A stretch of 64,000 nt of DNA from Rhododendron vialii (GCF_030253575.1 NC_080564.1:10928501-10992500), one strand, 5' to 3'. Counted from the stretch's first letter, positions 21,297 through 36,000 are shown. The notes: generated from the letters alone by a model not told the origin. Translations and numbers: made by a program.

Positions 21297-24200
21297 TTAG
21301 AAACGCCAATAGCCCCAAAATCCTGTTCTAGCTTTCACCATTGCCCCCATATCTTGCACCTGAGTACAACAACTTCAGAGGAGCTGACTTCAGAGGTATT
21401 CTATTTTGGTGGAAATGCTAAGGGAGCTGACTTCAGAGGTATTCTATTTTGGTGGTCACTGTGGCAGGGCTTAGTGCTATGGTGGAAATGCTTTCTGTTG
21501 ATGGAGGGGGAATCAAACCTGGGGTGGCATTTTGGGCTTGGAATTGAAGCAGCTCCCTGGGGCTTGCAGAGGAAGTATTAGGCAGCACTATTCAAGGTGG
21601 ATTTGATCACGGCTTTGGCTATGGAACGGGGGATGTGGCAGTACTGGTGGTGCGAAGTTGGTGTGGGTGCCAGTACCACAGGTTGGTCAAAAGCCAAAAA
21701 GCGGTAGAGAGAGGGAGTAGAAAGGAAGAGGACAAATGTGGCCCCATGGAGAGAGGATGTAAAGGAAGACCGGAGGAGAGGGTGAAACCGTGACTCGCTT
21801 GGGGCAGTTTGCCTTCTCATATAGATATTGCGTGCTTCCATAATGGCATTAGGACCACCCTTTCTATAAATTATGCTGTATATGCTCTAGTGATCCCATA
21901 CATAGAAAATCACAATAGCACAAAAGACATTGTAGTCCCCAAACCTATGCCATGTATGTGTCCTAATTTTCTGGCAAATTGTTGGGTACCAAGTTCTCAC
22001 CTATATAGTGTCCAAGTCCCTGCTTCTTAGAATGTATGTAAACATTTCTTATATCCAACACTTTGGTTGTCTTGCATTAATAAAAAAAAATGTTCCCGTG
22101 ACCAAGAGCATGATCTAACTTACCGAGGCCAGTTCCTCAACGACAATAGCCCTGTTTCCATTCTTTTCAAAAAGCTCATAAGCACAACGAGCATGTTGCT
22201 CCCACCTATCACGAGATTCAAGCTGATGGACACTTAATGCAGCTGCACAGAATTCCTCAAAGTCCATCCGTCTATTCTGAAGTCCATTAAGCTGCCACAA
22301 AAGAAGAGGAAACATTGTATCGCTCAGAACATTAGAACACAGTGCAGAAAAGCATAATTGATTGAGACATCCGTAAAGCACATACTGATGCTAGAAATTC
22401 AAGGACGCGAGATTCCTTCATAGCATCTGTTGCATATATTGTCAAGGCCTGACCAAATAAAAAATATTTGAGAGCAACTTGACATAAATAAAGCTGAAGA
22501 TGTTTAAATAGTCATGTTTCAACCAACCGCTTTAATGTTATCCAAGCTTATGGTGCCACTTTCAGTTGGTTCCAATAGCGTGAACTGTTCCTTCAAATAA
22601 AATAACTCCTCCACTGTCAATGTTTTGGCTACAGCCTGACAAATAACAACGAATAAAACAATGGGAATTTGACCACTAAAATTCTTATGGAAAGAAAATG
22701 ACATGTGAAATGAAAACAACAGATTGCAACAGAAAACAAACATATTCAGTCTCAGAAACACTGTAAACATAATACAACAACAACAACAACAGAACCCATG
22801 TAGTCTCCAATCATTGGGGGTATGGGCGGAAGAGGATTGGAGACAGACCTAACCTTTGGCAATATGCACAAAGTAGTTGCTCTCAGAATACCACTGAAAT
22901 AGTGGCCCCCTTATACCTGTTTTGCTACTGAACCATACCCCCAAATCAAAGCCAAATGGCATCAAAGAAGGTAGGCCTAGAGACCCAATTCAATTTATGT
23001 GCACATTACCATACTTCTTTCATTGATAGTCCAGAGCAGGCCCGGCCCTCAGATTTCTGAGGCCTAGGCAGGGTTTTGAAAATGGGGCCTTTTTCATTTT
23101 AGTATATTAATTAGTTGTTTGATAGAAGACACAAGCTAAGCTTGTAGTTCGTCGGCAATATGGTCGGGAGTTCGAAACTCCAAAGTGTTGTTTTTGAAAC
23201 ACCAAACAGACCAAAATTTTAAATTAAAAACGGAAAGAGGTAGGTATCAAAATCAGGACCTACTGTTCTAGACGTGCGCAGCTTACCACCACGCTAGTTT
23301 ATCCCAGTTGTAAAATAATTCACATATCTAATATTTAATATATTTTACTAATTGGGGGCTCAAAATGGGAGGCTCTAGGCAGTCGCCTGGTGGGCCTACA
23401 CCCAGGGCCGGCCCTGGTCCAGAGCATCGGTATGCACAATAACTGTAAAAATAATGTTGAATGAAAAGTCGACACCTTCATGGAAGCACTACGCTGGCAA
23501 TCACTGGAACTACATGTCACAACCAACTTTTCTGACAGAAAAAGAAATCAGACAAATAGAAAGAACAAGATGTAAGAAGAATCAAAAGACGATCCAAACC
23601 ATGGATAAAGCAGTACATCAGGAAAGCATCAGAAAAAAATAGCACGCACCCACAAACGCCTTTACACCCAAAACACTTCCAGGCCCAATGGGGTATGCAA
23701 TATGCAATAAAGCATGCTTCCAGATTACTCCCATTTAAAATAGTTAAAGCATATTATGGCGATAACTTAGGTGCTTGAGAATGCAATTTAATAAAATCTA
23801 GGAGAAAATCGACACGGCCTCTGCAGAGTTAATAACTCCTAGTCCTATGTAAAAGCAGCTGATGCATGGAATTCAAGGTATCATTCAGCAACCTTATCCA
23901 TTTACAGTGATGATAACCTGGCTATTTCTAATCAAAAAACAATTCACCAACCTCATAATAATTCCAATTCAAAAAGTTTTCAGAACTTCCATCGACTCTG
24001 TGAACTTAAGTTGTTTTACATGTTTAATCTCCCCAAAATACACACACAAGGAGCAGCATATGAAAAGGAAGGGGGAAAAAAAGATTAGTGCCCTGCTCAA
24101 TTTGTCACAAGAGGATGCAGAAAAGGAAGAACCTCTATTAGTCTATACTACAAGGCATATTGAAAGATCAATTATCTTGGATTCAATACAATTAAACAAT

Positions 24201-27200
24201 TATGTGAGGCCCCTGAACGAAAATTGTCGCATAGAACTAAGTGATCATCAAACAAAAGTCCATAAACATCCACAAGCTTCCCCTCAGAATAACTAAATGA
24301 CTATAGTCAATTACCAAAACAAAAAAAATAATATAGTAAAACCACTAATCCTACTTTTCATTCAAAATATCCATCAACCTCCCAATCTGATAGTATGCTG
24401 TTATGGTCCAATTCTGACCAAAAATAAAATACCATGGCTTTCCAAATATAAAAGTTCCCCAAAATCATTAGAGATATACATGATCCGGATTATAACAAAA
24501 CCTTCCTTCTCCATTCTGCAAGAATTTTTGTGAAAGCTTTACATTTGCTTCTTTCCGATGCAAGTTTTATTATCCCAGAGTGTTTCCTCACATTGCCATC
24601 TCGGAAGCACTGAAGTCTCGTCCTAAGAAAAAGTTGGCACCTTTGCTCTAAAATTAAAAAAATATACGAAGTTTTGGTATGGAACAGTCATATCAGTCAT
24701 GTACAGCACATGAACCATAAATGAAAAGGCACCACTTGATATTTCTAAAATTTGCTCCTGATTTCATAAAAATAACTTTTTTTCTTTAGCTTGAATCAGC
24801 TATGCTTCTGTAAGTGAATGCATAAGATAACTACTAGAATATACTGACAAGGAAAATAAGGAATACTTAAATGATCCTTCAAAGAAAAGACATGCATGCA
24901 AAGGGCTTAAATTGTTCGAGTCATACAGTTTTTTGCGTTATCCTGATAGACTACATGAAGTCAACAAAGAAAGATAGGAGTCTTCTGTGATATCCTTGTC
25001 TTGCCAAAAATCAAGCCTAAACTGCATCGAGTGGACCTCTATTAGGAAGCTTCATTTTCTAACCAGGCACAAAATCTATTAAAATGAAGTGGATAAGACG
25101 CAATCTAATCGATACCGTCATGACTGATGCTGTTCCTTTACACTGCTTTTCAAACAACAAACGTTAACACATGAAGCTAATAGGACAGAAAATTGCGTAG
25201 CACTGTTGAAAGGAACCCGCCAAGTGAGAATTCATGCAGATGCAGCCAATAAAAGAACACGCAATTATCATTTGTTTAGCACCATATACACACCTGTAAA
25301 GCTGCTTTTCGAAGAGCAGACGAGTGCATATAAGCCTTCATGAGTTTAACAATCAGTATATCCAGTGGAACTTTTTCGTCATTGTTATTTTTGATCCATG
25401 GATGACCTACAAGGGAGGATTTTAAATAATGCTTCAGGAATATACAGAACAGAGAACTCGGAACATATAAAAGGAGTTGAGACACTGACTTAGAGCTTGA
25501 GCAGCTGTCATTCTTTTTCGGGGGTCCTTGTTCAATAAGCGTTTGACAAAGTCTTTTGCCTCAGAAGATAGAGAAGGCCAAGGTGGTTCATCAAAACATG
25601 GATCAGCTTTTAGGACAGCCCGAAAGATCCCAGATTCAGTTCGAGCCCAAAATGGACGGCTGCCACACAAGAGGATATATGCTATAATACCTATACTCCA
25701 GACATCAGCCTCTGTACTGTAAGACCTATGCAGGACTTCTGGTGCCACATAGTATGCACTACCGACGATGTCATTGAGCCTCTCATCTATAGATAAATTG
25801 GCATTTTAAATATCATTAACCATTCAACACGTAAAATCATATAAGACTGCAGTATTATCCAGAACGGGGAAGAATGGACTAACCTGGCATCACAAAATCT
25901 GACAAGCCAAAATCTATAGCCTTTAATTGTGAGTTCTCCTCCTTGGATGTAAACAAGAAATTCTGATCCAGCAATTCACTAAGATTAGATAAGAGCACCG
26001 ATGTAAAAATAAAATGGCTTTTGTGCATACCACATACGTAACATTTTTGTCATCATTCCAACAAATACTGCTGAAACTGATGTCTTAGTAACAACCATTC
26101 ATGTGCAAATCAATATCCTTTTCCCCAAATTAACAATTTTAAGAACAAGAACAATTATGAGGGAGACCTTAAATGGCTGTCATTATCTAACTGTTGAATA
26201 TTCTCAAAAGTTTTCTTTTCTGACCCCCGAAAAAGGGCTCTAAAATCAGAGAGCTCGTCCCAGGAGACCTTCCCAATATAATAACGCATTTACCTTTACC
26301 CTACCCAAATAACAAAAGTGCCAATACACTTGATAATCAAGCAGGTTAAATCGAATGCTTGACAATCATTGATTGATGTTAACTTGATAATATCACCCAC
26401 CTCTGGCTTAAGATCCCGATGCACCACACCCTGGAGATGGCAAAAAGAAACAAAATTTAATATTTGAATCAGAACAGCCTTTGCATCATCTTCTGTGTAC
26501 TTTCCACCCCTGCAGAATAGAAGACTCAGTTCAGTAAAGCATGTTAATATTATAAGCAACTGTCAACTTTCATTTCATCAAAATGCTCCTGTTTGTCGAC
26601 CCACCGTAATATCGTAGCCTCTACAATCAAGAAGAACAGAAAAATACAAAAATGTCTAGGAAGCTAACACTAATAATATACCTTGATAGTATTCTATCCA
26701 AAAGCTCCCCACCTTCACATAGCCTGAAAGCGATAATATTGATCAAATCCTGTGACAGATTAACATAGTACGAGCAAGCATTGCATAACACCAGTTTATA
26801 TGACAATACAGGATCAAAGTGGGTAAAATTTTCGAATAAAGCTGGTAAGTAAAGATGAAATTCATCCCTGTATCCATCAAACTAGTTACATATCTAAATG
26901 GGTCAATGCTAATCAGGTTCAACAAGCCAGTGATAATCCATTCTAAAGAGATGAAGTTCAACAAAGTGTCAAGATTGAAGCTTACTCCATCACTATGTAA
27001 ACATTTTCATGGTCTTCAAATGCGTCATACAATTTGACTAGATTGTTATGTCCCGTTAAAGCTCTCAATATTTTCACCTCCCTTCTTGCATCCTCTATGG
27101 CTATGGCAGTGGTCATCTAGTTACAACAATAATGATTCCAAATTAGCAACACAAAATTCAAAGAAGGAAACTAAACAGAAACACACCATGCACTGTAATC

Positions 27201-30200
27201 TACCAAGACATCAAATAAAGTTACAAAGATAATCAAACTAACAAACAGAAAATTTGTATAAAAACTAGTGGTTGGTGATCATACATTAAACTGACATAAC
27301 AAAGGATCAAATACAACAGCCACCAAAATATATCAAACAACAGGAGAAAGATAACATTCTAAAATGTCAACCAGAGGAGCAGTATGTAATGCAAAGTAAA
27401 CACATTCATGTCCTGGTATCTTACTGTAGGATACACTATGCAGACTGCCACGTGGCAGGTCATGTAACCTCCTCGTCAACCTTCAAAACATGACTAGACC
27501 AAGTGTTACCAAGCCCTACGCAGCTTGACACGTGGACCCAGCAGACATCTGCTAGCTCCGGCCACCAGCTCAGCTCTCCATGGCTCGCCATGCAAACTTC
27601 ACCGGGGGCACCCTAGGTACCCTACCATGGATGATTGTAGGCCAGAGACAGAGGCTCGTCAAGCAGTACACCATTTCACGCTTGTACTTGAGCCACCAAT
27701 ATTAATAAGAAAAAACAACACAAGACAAATAGCGTTGACCCAAGACATAGCTTAAACGCTACATTCCACTATCATTGCAGTCCCTACAGCTCCCCCGGTA
27801 CAGGTCCTGAGACTTAACATAATCAGGCAATAGGACTACATTTGATACTGGCCCCAATGTATGTCAAGGGCATAGTTGATAGGTGATAACCTCGACGTTG
27901 TCTAAGCAAAGCTATTTGCTGCCCTCGTCAACCGACCCCATGATACAGACCCCAATGTTTAACATGGGACATGTTGAGCCAACTGTCCAAGCCTAGGCAA
28001 TTTTGCTTGGCTAAGCTAGCTCCACTGGTTTGAACTGTTCATACATGGGACAAGGTCTCTCTCTCCTTCCCTGACGTCCCCACCTCATTTGATCTACAGC
28101 CATCTCCATATTTAAATCTTCCCAGAGGGCTTAGGTTATGTGTTTTAACATTTTCGCATGCTTGCCGATCAGGAAAACAAATTGCTTGCTCTGAAAAACC
28201 ATTGTTAACGGTGCAAAAAGAATGTTAAGAACAAAGAAACACTGTCATTACTTCAATCTGCGTATACTTCCCCAAAAATTCACGAACAAAAGCCTGCACT
28301 TCTGAAGACGTGTCTGCTACTGCAGATGTTGAAATCCAGGCAAGCCTATGCATATATCTCTAAATGAATTTAATCTATGCGAAAGCAACTTCGTTACGAA
28401 CTCCGGCTATTGAATTCAGTACCCAGCACTAGCGAAAGAACCTTAATAATGTTTTCAATTAGAATTTTTTCGTCAAAAGACCATAATTTACAAGTTCCAA
28501 AAGATCTAAGAAGAGAAGAAGCCCCACCATTGATTGATTTTACATGCCATAAATGTTGGTATTAAGGTACCAAGGTTGGTCGATGGCAATAGATTACAGA
28601 ACATTTAGATAACCAGAAGATTTGCACACTCCCTGGGAATGTACTAAAAGTTTGACACCGATGTCAACCCAAATATCTTATATATTAGACCCCTAAAGTA
28701 AAATAACATGATGGTTCTCGTCTGCTTTCTCCACATTGTCCATTGACATTTTGCCATGACCTTCTATACTGCCAAATATGCTTACTATGTTACCACTATC
28801 CACTACAATTTAGCCAGCCATCAGCAAACTTCCCAATACCCAGCCATCAGCAAACTTCCCAATACCAGAAAATCGTGCCAAATGTGTTGGAACAGTTATG
28901 TTCGTACTTTTGTTCGTTTGCCCACCATCTAACAATCTGATTGCAGTACATACTACATCCCCAGCTGAGCACTACATGCAAGCTATAACGTTCTGCTGGA
29001 ATGATTTTAGAAAGGAATGGAATTGGAGAAAGATAATTGCATTTGTAATGATAAAATTCCGTAATATTAACCAAAAACATCCCAATGAATGATCATTCCG
29101 TTCCAGCTTCATTCCTGTGAACCAAACCCTGCCTAAGTCTTCTTAGTCAAAGTCACTAAAAGGGGCAGATTTGGGTTTTCATCAAAACAACCACAGCTCA
29201 TAAGACAAAAAATTTGCTCTCTGACTACAGTTCTGATCAACGAAGAGCATCCCCAGCCCTTAACCTTTTAATTGACTCGAATTTTTAACCAAATAAAGAG
29301 TGACTCAAACCTTACTCAAATTTTTTAAGGCTTGTTTTGCAGTTCACAATTTACAATTATGCCATTACGAAGTTTTTACACAAACTTGTGCTCAGATTTG
29401 AGTTTGTTCGTCAGAGTGATTCATACCAAATGAAACTCTTACTCAAATTCAAGAAAATTTCCAGTAAGGGCCGTAGATGCTCTGAATATGAACTCCAACT
29501 AGTACCATGGATCACACAGAACCGGGGACTCAATAGTGCACCTCTGTTGTGCACTACAGGGCTGTAGTGCGTTACCCTAGCTGTCCAAATGTGTTTTCAA
29601 TGATCCAGATTTAAGAAAAGACTTTTCCAGGGAAGGGAAGAGTATCGCTGAGTTGCACAGTTGAGAACAGCCCTGTAGTGTAGAAGTGCACTACAGGTCC
29701 CAGATCCGGATCACACATACTTGATCTAGAATATTACCACTACTCATTCACAGGATATGTGTTAAGAGACCAAATTAGGAAATTCCAAACCTGGGCTTTG
29801 GGAATGACTTTGACAGCCACTTCTTGCCCCTTAAGCTCACCCTTTTTGCACTTGGCCTTACATGTATACCCAAAATGCCCCTTCCCAATCTCCTCCCCCA
29901 TCTCATACTCATTCCCAAAACCCTTCTTGTATCCAAAACTCTTATCCAGCCCCAACCGCCCGCTGCCGCCCCCCGTCGCCCCCTCCTTGTTGCCGCCCTC
30001 AGCTGCCTCCTTATTCGGCTTCCCCTGCCGCCTTGCCAACGCCGACCTTATGTGCTTCGCCGGAGACGGCGTCCGCTTGAAGATTCTCTTCTGGGTCATC
30101 GCCGGAGATCCCGCCGGCGGCGAATTCTTCGTCAATAAGTAGTGGGCCGGGGTGGGGCTGTTAAAGGGAAAGAAAGGAGATCTCTTAACTACCTCCACTT

Positions 30201-30384
30201 CTACTTGCTCCGGCTGCTGCTGGGTTTCTAGGATTTGGGCATTTTCAGATGGTTTAGCGATGTCCTTAACGGGGTTAGCGCTATCCTTGACTGGAATGGG
30301 GATAGAGCTATCCTTGACTGTAATGGGGTTACCGTTAGCGGAGATAATGGTTCCTGTGGCTTCTTTGGAGCAGCAAGTACCCAT
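20170..30384 (-). CDS. CDPK-related Ser/Thr kinase (CRK), 11 coding exons, 614 aa
   Basis: Coding exons: 30384-29791, 27116-26986, 26723-26682, 26509-26401, 25962-25884, 25786-25490, 25406-25294, 22635-22528, 22448-22386, 22291-22124, 20310-20170. All have GT-AG borders, phases agree and the sum is 1845 nt. The protein starts MGTCCSKE, so Gly2 fits N-myristoylation and Cys4/Cys5 fit palmitoylation, anchoring it to membranes. A Pro/Ser/Lys-rich variable region follows to about residue 155. Kinase: GKGHFG loop 167-172, Lys192, HRD 286-288, DFG 309-311, APE 333-335. The C-terminal part resembles the degenerate EF-hand domain of CRKs and ends SLAKAR, without clear Ca2+ loops. Members act in Ca2+/calmodulin-linked signalling; the substrate is unknown. 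Introns 1 and 7 exceed 2.6 kb and hold transposons. Confidence 0.95.
21247..21291. repeat. (CT)n microsatellite in CRK intron 10
   Basis: About 45 bases of uninterrupted CT repeat between the last two coding exons of the kinase gene. Confidence 0.95.
21375..21457. repeat. Short tandem duplication in CRK intron 10
   Basis: GAGCTGACTTCAGAGGTATT followed by CTATTTTGGTGG occurs twice, about 48 bases apart. It appears to be a small local duplication. Confidence 0.85.
23037..23416. mobile_element. hAT-type MITE in CRK intron 7
   Basis: Ends are CAGGCCCGGCCCT and, on the opposite strand, CAGGGCCGGCCCT. The element is flanked by GTCCAGAG at 23029-23036 and 23417-23424. An exact 8-bp target duplication plus CAGGG-type ends is the hAT hallmark. 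It is 380 bp with no protein. It contains a tRNA B-box-like GAGTTCGAAACTCC, which may be coincidental. Confidence 0.9.
28815..28865. repeat. Tandem duplication of a 26-bp unit in CRK intron 1
   Basis: AGCCATCAGCAAACTTCCCA followed by ATACC occurs twice back to back. Confidence 0.9.
29522..29709. mobile_element. Foldback MITE in CRK intron 1, related to 3618-3853
   Basis: Left arm …TAGTGCACCTCTGTTGTGCACTACAGGGCTGT pairs with the complement of the right arm (about 29669-29708), which contains CTGTAGTGCACTTCTACACTACAGGGCTGT in pieces. The CACTACAGG/TAGTGCA ends match those of the element at 3618-3853, so these look like two members of one family. It lies only about 80 bases upstream of exon 1's donor in transcript terms. 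Confidence 0.6.
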
Positions 30385-33049
30385 TGTTATTGATTTTGGC
30401 GCAGTATAACTTAGTACAATTTAACGATTCAATTTTGATTTTGATTTCTGATATGTAGCATACAAAATTTGAAATTCTCTGTATGTATTGTGTGTGGAAA
30501 TATGGCGGGCAGAGAGAGAGAGGGAGAGGAACTGACGGTTGGTTTGCTATTGTCGAGAACTGTTGTGGATTCAATTCCCCACTCCACTCCAATTTAAGAT
30601 GGCGTTTGTGAACTGTTTTTAAAGAATTACATATACTATAGATTTTTAGATAAATAAGGACGAGAATAGTATTTGAATGATACGTACTGAATAAATTTTG
30701 CGAATTTTTTTTGCGAGTGGATCTATGGAGTATCAAATTTTAAATGTGTGGTACGCGTTATAGTATAGTATATGTAGTCATAGACTATTCAATGTACTAG
30801 TCATTAGCTTAAAATATTCACATTTTCTTTCCAGTTTAATATTATTCATGTTACATTCGATCACTAAGAGCATCGTGAAAATACGGTAAATATTATTTAG
30901 AAACCAACGTCATCACCGTCACGCGTCATCTTGCATATTAACATCCTCCAGCTTTGTTAAATATCACATTCACCGCCTTCATCACAATTTTTAAGTTGTG
31001 TATTTTTATTATAGATATTAGATATTTTAGTTATTTTATTTATAAATTATATCAATTTTTTTTTATCCTCAATTATATCAATTGGAACTGCCAATTTCTA
31101 CCCGTGTAAGCGGCCTTCGTCATATCTGTCATTATATTTGTTTTGCATGAACCTGTCAAAGATTAGTCCCTCTCCAATGAGGTAAAATATCTCTTTTGCT
31201 TGTCCAGAGCTCTATCAAGATTGTTTCTTCCATTAATGGTTGTAGGAGTATTAGTTAAGTTGGACTTATATAGTGATTGTAAAATTATTTAAAATTTAAA
31301 TAAAAGCTCTGACCATACTTGAGCTTAACATAAAAGTGAGCAAGATAGATCCTACTGATGTATCTTATAGGAAACATTATCAAACCGTATCCCAAATCTG
31401 GCCAACTCTAACTGGTGCTTATGGTTTAAGAAAAATATTTCTCGATTGTCATTTTACATTATCATTGTGAAATATATAGTAATGAAAATTCGATGCACAT
31501 GAATATGAGTATAATGTATGGCCAAGAAACATGACGTGTCATTCACGTTTTGAGTTAAAAGAATCTGGTGCTACGATTTCAAAAGTCAAATTGATCATAG
31601 CATATTGAGGTACAAGCAAACTAAATTGAATGATACCTCGAATGATTTTCTCATGAGATGCAAAGTGAAACTCATGACGATCTTTTTTTGATGATCCAAG
31701 TCGTTTATCTTGCAAGGCGTGGAGTGTTTTCTCATTCAATCAAAAAATTATAATTAATCAAATAGCAATAAACGAATTATACTTGTCACAAGAAAAATTG
31801 ACAGTTAAACATGGATCACTTCCCTAGTTTTTACCATTATGTGATTAGCTTGAGTTTTTGCATGCATAATAAATACATGGAGTCCTAGAAAATGAACAGC
31901 TTGAATTGTAAAATAAAATTGTAAACGGATCGTCTTCTAAATCACACGAGAGAAAGGATTGATATTAGGATCTTGGATGCCAAATGTGTGGCTTTGCCAA
32001 TCGTAAACTGTGTATTGGTGACACATTACAAACAATTTTTTGCATAAGATGCTCCCTCCTAAGATCTTAGATTCAAAACTTCTCAGGTGCTATCAATTCT
32101 TTTAAGGTCAGTCAATAATCAAGGTATGCGTAAGCTGACCCTGACACCTAAATTATCACAAACACCAAAATTCTCAACAAAGCTTTTCTCTTGTAAGTCA
32201 TGATTGGCATTAAAAAACAAGGGGAAAAAGGGAGGGTTATCATTTCGAGAGTGAGATGAAACTGAATCCAGCTAAAATATGCCATTCTGTCATCACAAAT
32301 TGACTACACAATGCACTCCCAACAAATTTTCAGTACCAACCACGTGTTTGTGTAGAAAGCCATTGATGTTTTTGGATCTTCGCAATTATAGAACGGGAAA
32401 TGATTCCCTCTCTTTTTACAATCCACACATCTTTTTTTTTTGTCTTTATCCACATAAATTTACAATGTTGTCCTTGAATGTGTGAAAAAGTCTAATGAAG
32501 AAAGAACAACATAATAAATTCATGTGGATAAAGACAAAAAAAAAAAAATACGAATCGTAAAAAGGAGAGTGAAAATCACTTGCCTTGCAAAAATTGACAA
32601 TTCTTCAGTTTCTCATCCTCAAATCCAGGCCATGTGACTACTGAAGTCTGTTGAACCACTGCTCTTGCACCCGTGAAACCCAAATTGCACCTTTAACTTC
32701 GAACACTTGTCTTGCCTCATGACACGGCTATCCTATTTAACTAAATTATACAAAAAAATGAAAGGATAAACAACAATTCACTTGCATTCTTCCTGTTGAA
32801 CTGCAAGTAGGTAAGCAGATGATCCTCCTGACTATAAGCCAATTTCAGGTACTTGCCACAGCTCAAAATGAAAAATGCACTCAGAACAAATAATTGTCTT
32901 CCTCAATAAGAACACAATATATGTATTGCAAGGCCATATTTGTTGAAAAACTTAACCTCAGTGGCAATTGTAAAATTATTTCTTTATTTTCTAAGAATTC
33001 AAGCTCGGCGTTGCTCTAAACAACAGAAGATGAAGAGCACATGCATCAA
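30385..33049. other. Spacer between CRK 5' end and the mutase gene 3' end
   Basis: It contains the CRK promoter and 5' leader (purine-rich AGAGAGAGAGAGGGAGAGG near 30509) and the mutase gene's 3' flank. It also contains a foldback element at about 32400-32579. No additional gene is seen. Confidence 0.6.
32400..32579. mobile_element. Foldback MITE
   Basis: TTTTTGTCTTTATCCACATA (near 32434) pairs with TATGTGGATAAAGACAAAAA-like sequence near 32520-32545. The stem continues outward with GATTCCCTCTCTTTTTAC against the complement of GTAAAAAGGAGAGTGAAAATC. Confidence 0.65.
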
Positions 33050-36000
33050 CTAACCAGAAGTTCCGTCCCCACCGAAAGCGGAAGTCAGGTATTCAGTTTG
33101 GTTAAGATGACTAACATCACCCCACAACTTTATAGTCCAAATATCCCCTTCAGACAAGTGGAAAATGTTGACAGACGTGTTAAGTACCCTTCCAGCCTGC
33201 CCACTAGGAGAAGCCCGCTCGAAAAGCGATTTGATAACACCACCATGAGTGACCACAACTACTCGCTCCCCTGCAATGGATATTTGGCACCCCACAGGAA
33301 AATGCAGCATTGGTGAGACATTCCGTATTTAAAAGCATTATCTTTCATGTGACTACAAGTATCAAATACTTGAAAGCTGTGTTATATGAACTCTTGGGTA
33401 TTAGTGTCAGGCGCGAGTACGGGTACAAGTGTCGAATGCACTTAATATCTATACAAAGGACACAGAGATAGGCCCCAATATTAATAGCATCATTTAGTAG
33501 ATTTCCTTTACGTCTAGGTTACTGGTGTTTACAAGGTGTCTTGGAGCATGTTTTGCACAATATAAGAGTTCTATGCAGATTACATGGTAAATTCAAACTA
33601 AACAATACTAGTATGCTAGATAGGTGAACGTCCAATTGAAATGTCCGACATGGATCCTCTGCTGTTATCTGAGTATCTTATGCAGGCACGTCATATATTT
33701 GGAAGAGTTCGTGTATATGGTTAAAAAGATAAACTTGCCAACGATAAGATTGAACTAGCATCAACAGATATATGACCAAACTCCACAGGCTTGTTATCAA
33801 CAAAATAGTTCCTTCCCCAAATGGAGAAGTTACAAGGAAACATTAGCCTACAAGTACCTATATGTTTGCTACCAATCCTCTCTAGGGCAGATGTGCAGCG
33901 GTCATAAAGTTGATCAAGACTTTCTCCACCACCCTGCAAATGTAGAAAAATAAGCTACATGTTGATTGATCGGAATTTGGAAAGTCCAGAAAGTAGGCTT
34001 CAACCCAAGGCAACATTGCATTGAGTCTACAAAACCATCTTTATGTCTAACTCTATTTCAACTTCGTCATCGAATAAAATGAAAAGGCTGCATATCCCTC
34101 TTGCATTGCATTAGGAGCACATGTTCAAAATATATAGACTATATAGAGATCGTGTCTTTAACGGATCATCAAGTGAACAAGATAGTAGATAATGAGTAAT
34201 GACCCATAAATAGCACAATTTCCATTAACGAGAAAATAGATTGCTTCAACTACAACAAAGCTGATAGGTCAATTCATATTAGCAATTGCTAATTGATTTC
34301 CATCATATTCTCAACTGCAACACGTATTGCGTAAATATTCTTCCGTAACTACGTAACTACAAACCATAACGCTTTAGCCCGGGCTTTATGGAATCAACTT
34401 CAAGTATCACCAGCAAGGTTATGAGTCCTGCACTGTATCAGCCAGTACGTACCGTTTAGAGGAAAACTGGTACAACAAAGGTCTGATTTTGTTCCGGTTG
34501 GTTTCTTGGTGTGTACCGTACCGATGGTACCAGCGAGTACAGCGCGAGATGTACCAGACAGTGAAAAAATAGAAGAAATCAAACAAAAATAGAACCAAGA
34601 AGACGATCAAAGCCAGATTCTCTTATGGATCTGGTCTCTTTGCAATTTTCAAATGAAAGTCAAGACGTTTTTTGATTACCACCATCGATCTAACCTGAAT
34701 AATTAAGATGACAATGAGCAATGGCCCTTTTGTCTTCATAAGATGTCTTAATAAGTTGAGTTTTTTGGGCGGGTGATAATGGAAGAGGGAAAGTCACATC
34801 GGGACAGTGCAATAACCTTTTAGAGATTACATTACAGTACAACACAACACACCTATTTTGGCAAACGTATAACAAGTTGAGTTTTTTTTTCTTTTTTCCT
34901 GTCATGTTTCTTTGCAAGTATTTTTTTCTTTTACTAAATAACGTTTTGTAAATATATTATATCTGTACAAAATGAAGGTTTAAGTTTTCAAGTATATATG
35001 TACACTACTTTTAATAAAAGAATCATAACGAGGAATCCAAAACTTGTACCGTACCAGTAACCAAAACGGTACCATGTTCAGTACAGTATTAAGAACCTAA
35101 GTCACCAGCCAGACCATAGTAGCTGATTAGGAAAATTATAGTGGTCACTAAAAAGAATTTTGGGTTAATGTCCCTCCAACAATATCCAATGAATAAAATT
35201 AAATTTTGTTTCTATTTAGCCAGAAAAAGTTGGCTCCAAGCAGAACTGGTGAGATTTTCTGAGTTGGCAAACATATCCTCTTAATTTATTTCAGTTTGAA
35301 AAACAAATGTGCAATTAACTTCTACTAGTTTCTCAAATTAATCAAGAAATGAGAGCTCACTGGGATTTGTTGATTTGTTCTATGCGATGATAAAGCCCCA
35401 TAAGCCTTGGGACATATTTTGGATGCTTCATGGTATACAAGACCCTGAAGATCTCCCAAATGTCTTTCTCGTAGGTCTAGATCTTTAATAACCTGAAATT
35501 GAAAGGCTAAATAATGGTGTCAGAATCTCAGATGATAAACCAAACACAATAAAATCTGAAGATAGATTTCTAGTTTCCTAAATTACAAGGGCAACATGGC
35601 TTCATCAATAACTCAAAAATGCCAATCCTTGCCACAAACTAGTTTGTTGCATCTCTTCAAGACACACTATTAACTCGGAATGTTTCTTCTTTTGATGAAA
35701 ATTACAGCTGGTAATTAAAAAATAAAATAAAATGAAGACTACAGCAGACTACCGAGAACACATTAGCTACTATACTACTTAGGAGACATGTACATTTCAA
35801 TTTCTAAATACCATTGACGTCTTAACCTGCAACTGTTATCTCCTACAGTTTGATCTATTAGTGCCAATAAATTACTTCAACATTCTAATTATTCAAAGCA
35901 ACGCTATACAAAACAAACTTCCGAAAAAACTTGTCAAGATCAGAGCCTCTTGAAAACAAATCATCGGCACATTAATATCAACCAATGGTTACTGAGAGAA

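Noticed and set aside
30152-30409. Plus-strand frames opposite kinase exon 1
   Set aside because: Shadows of the GC-rich first exon; the minus strand has the family match and consistent splicing.
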